From Flagellimonas lutimaris (lineage in GTDB: Bacteria; Bacteroidota; Bacteroidia; Flavobacteriales; Flavobacteriaceae), in NCBI RefSeq assembly GCF_003581615.1, contig NZ_QXFH01000069.1, positions 69,501 through 133,500 of the forward strand: 64,000 nt of DNA, given 5' to 3'. This document shows, in pieces, positions 63,333 to 64,000 of this stretch. The stretch's first letter is position 1. Each line of letters begins with the position of its first letter. A program made the position numbers and the translations under genes. Under the pieces are notes generated by a model that was not told the DNA's origin, searched no databases, and saw nothing but the letters and a program-made list of their open reading frames with translations.

Positions 63333-64000
63333 TTAAAAACTCACCCTAAAACTAACATTGGGGGTGATGCCCAATGAAAAGTTTTCTATGGTCTCGATTT
63401 CATCGTCCTCATTGACCCGATAGTATTTGTTAAGGGTATTTTTTCTGTTCGTAAAATTTAAGATAGAAAGACCTGCATTGGCACGAATGGCCCTACTGAT
63501 TTGAAAATTGTAGATGGCGGATGCATCAGCTCTAAAATATTCAGGTAATCGACTATTGTTGGGAGATTGGAAATTGATTCTAGGTGGATAGTAATTTTGA
63601 TCCAAACCTTCATCTCCTTCAATAGGTTCTGTATAGGGTTTGCCCGTCCTGTAGTTGAGTCCAATACTTAACTTTAGGTCTTTGTAGGTATAGGTGCTGG
63701 CAAAGGTAATGGTGTGCCTAATATCCAAATTGTTGGGGAACGATTGCGGTACAATGGAATCAAACGTATAATCATTTTTGTTATAAGCGTAGCTTAACCA
63801 TGTACTGTAATTGTCCCCTTTTTTGTTGATGAGCAGTTCCACACCCTTAACATCGTAACTTCCTATTTCCCCTGAGAATTGATAGGGGTTTTGGAATCCT
63901 TGTGTGCTAGTACTGATACCGTCCACGTTTTTGTAAAAACCTTCGACCCCAACGTAGAAATTGTTCTTTTCATAATTGATGCCCACAGAACCTTGTTTGC
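63333..64000 (-). CDS. TonB-dependent receptor, C-terminal part (cut by window edge)
   Basis: About 222 open residues on the minus strand; the frame continues past the GTG at 63986 to the window edge (KQGSVGINYEK). The sequence is barrel-like with alternating strands (TWLSYAYNKNDYTFD, LKLSIGLNYRTGKPYTEP) and ends SFRVSF, the Phe-terminated outer-membrane sorting end. Spacing of strands and the KGVELLINKKG segment fit the last strands of a TonB-dependent receptor. Ligand unknown. Confidence 0.85.
   Translation of the reverse strand, partial: KQGSVGINYEKNNFYVGVEGFYKNVDGISTSTQGFQNPYQFSGEIGSYDVKGVELLINKKGDNYSTWLSYAYNKNDYTFDSIVPQSFPNNLDIRHTITFASTYTYKDLKLSIGLNYRTGKPYTEPIEGDEGLDQNYYPPRINFQSPNNSRLPEYFRADASAIYNFQISRAIRANAGLSILNFTNRKNTLNKYYRVNEDDEIETIENFSLGITPNVSFRVSF

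Overview
The window comes from a member of the Bacteroidota, most likely a marine Flavobacteriaceae (a Muricauda/Allomuricauda-like genus is my guess from protein style, not something the sequence proves). Support: promoters of the TAnnTTTG type instead of sigma-70 -10 boxes, a SusC/SusD pair, LytS/LytTR signalling, a hypoxanthine phosphoribosyltransferase-adenylate kinase fusion, CtlX, many lipoproteins with LxxC lipoboxes, moderate-to-low GC, and no clear Shine-Dalgarno sites.

Layout. 1-2.4 kb (minus): purK-purE, an EF-hand membrane protein and the start of an M3 peptidase. 2.5-5.3 kb (plus): hpt-adk fusion, obg, a DUF4136 lipoprotein. 5.4-7.6 kb: a tiny hydrophobic ORF, a small membrane protein and a LytS/LytTR two-component pair. 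7.7-11 kb: DoxX, an atypical SDR with a cupin, a degenerate Mpl-like Mur ligase, DUF1569. 11-16.6 kb (plus): radC, a deacetylase-like protein, a YjjG-type phosphatase, then three exported/outer-membrane proteins. 16.6-20.3 kb: rarA, rhomboid protease, rlmB, a secreted protein. 20.4-29.8 kb (minus): SusC, SusD, a lipoprotein and a large FG-GAP/ASPIC lipoprotein, forming an uptake locus without visible hydrolases. 30.3-47.5 kb (plus): a merged str-S10-spc-alpha ribosomal superoperon with fusA, secY, infA and rpoA, but without tuf, adk or map. 47.6-53.2 kb: carA, eno, an orphan glycogen-synthase-like gene, gltA. 53.2-61.2 kb: two tandem guanidino-group hydrolases (DDAH-like and CtlX), Pr6Pr, a carboxypeptidase-regulatory-domain protein and an SDR/DUF2867 protein. 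61.3-64 kb: argS and the C-terminus of a TonB-dependent receptor.

The genes are mostly core housekeeping: purine synthesis and salvage, translation, transcription, glycolysis/TCA entry and DNA repair, interrupted by envelope and uptake functions. The least ordinary material is non-coding. Spacers, chiefly after 55.9 kb, carry several families of palindromic repeats (ends GTCATTTCGA or GTCATTCTGA), 9-bp-period CACGAATT repeats, and at least five arrays with a strict 7-bp period whose unit sequence differs at every locus. One palindromic repeat core lies in frame inside argS with what look like compensatory stem changes. The other strong oddity is the Mpl-like protein, which has lost every recognisable catalytic motif and the C-terminal domain while staying an open frame. 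No tRNA, rRNA, insertion sequence or CRISPR array was seen.
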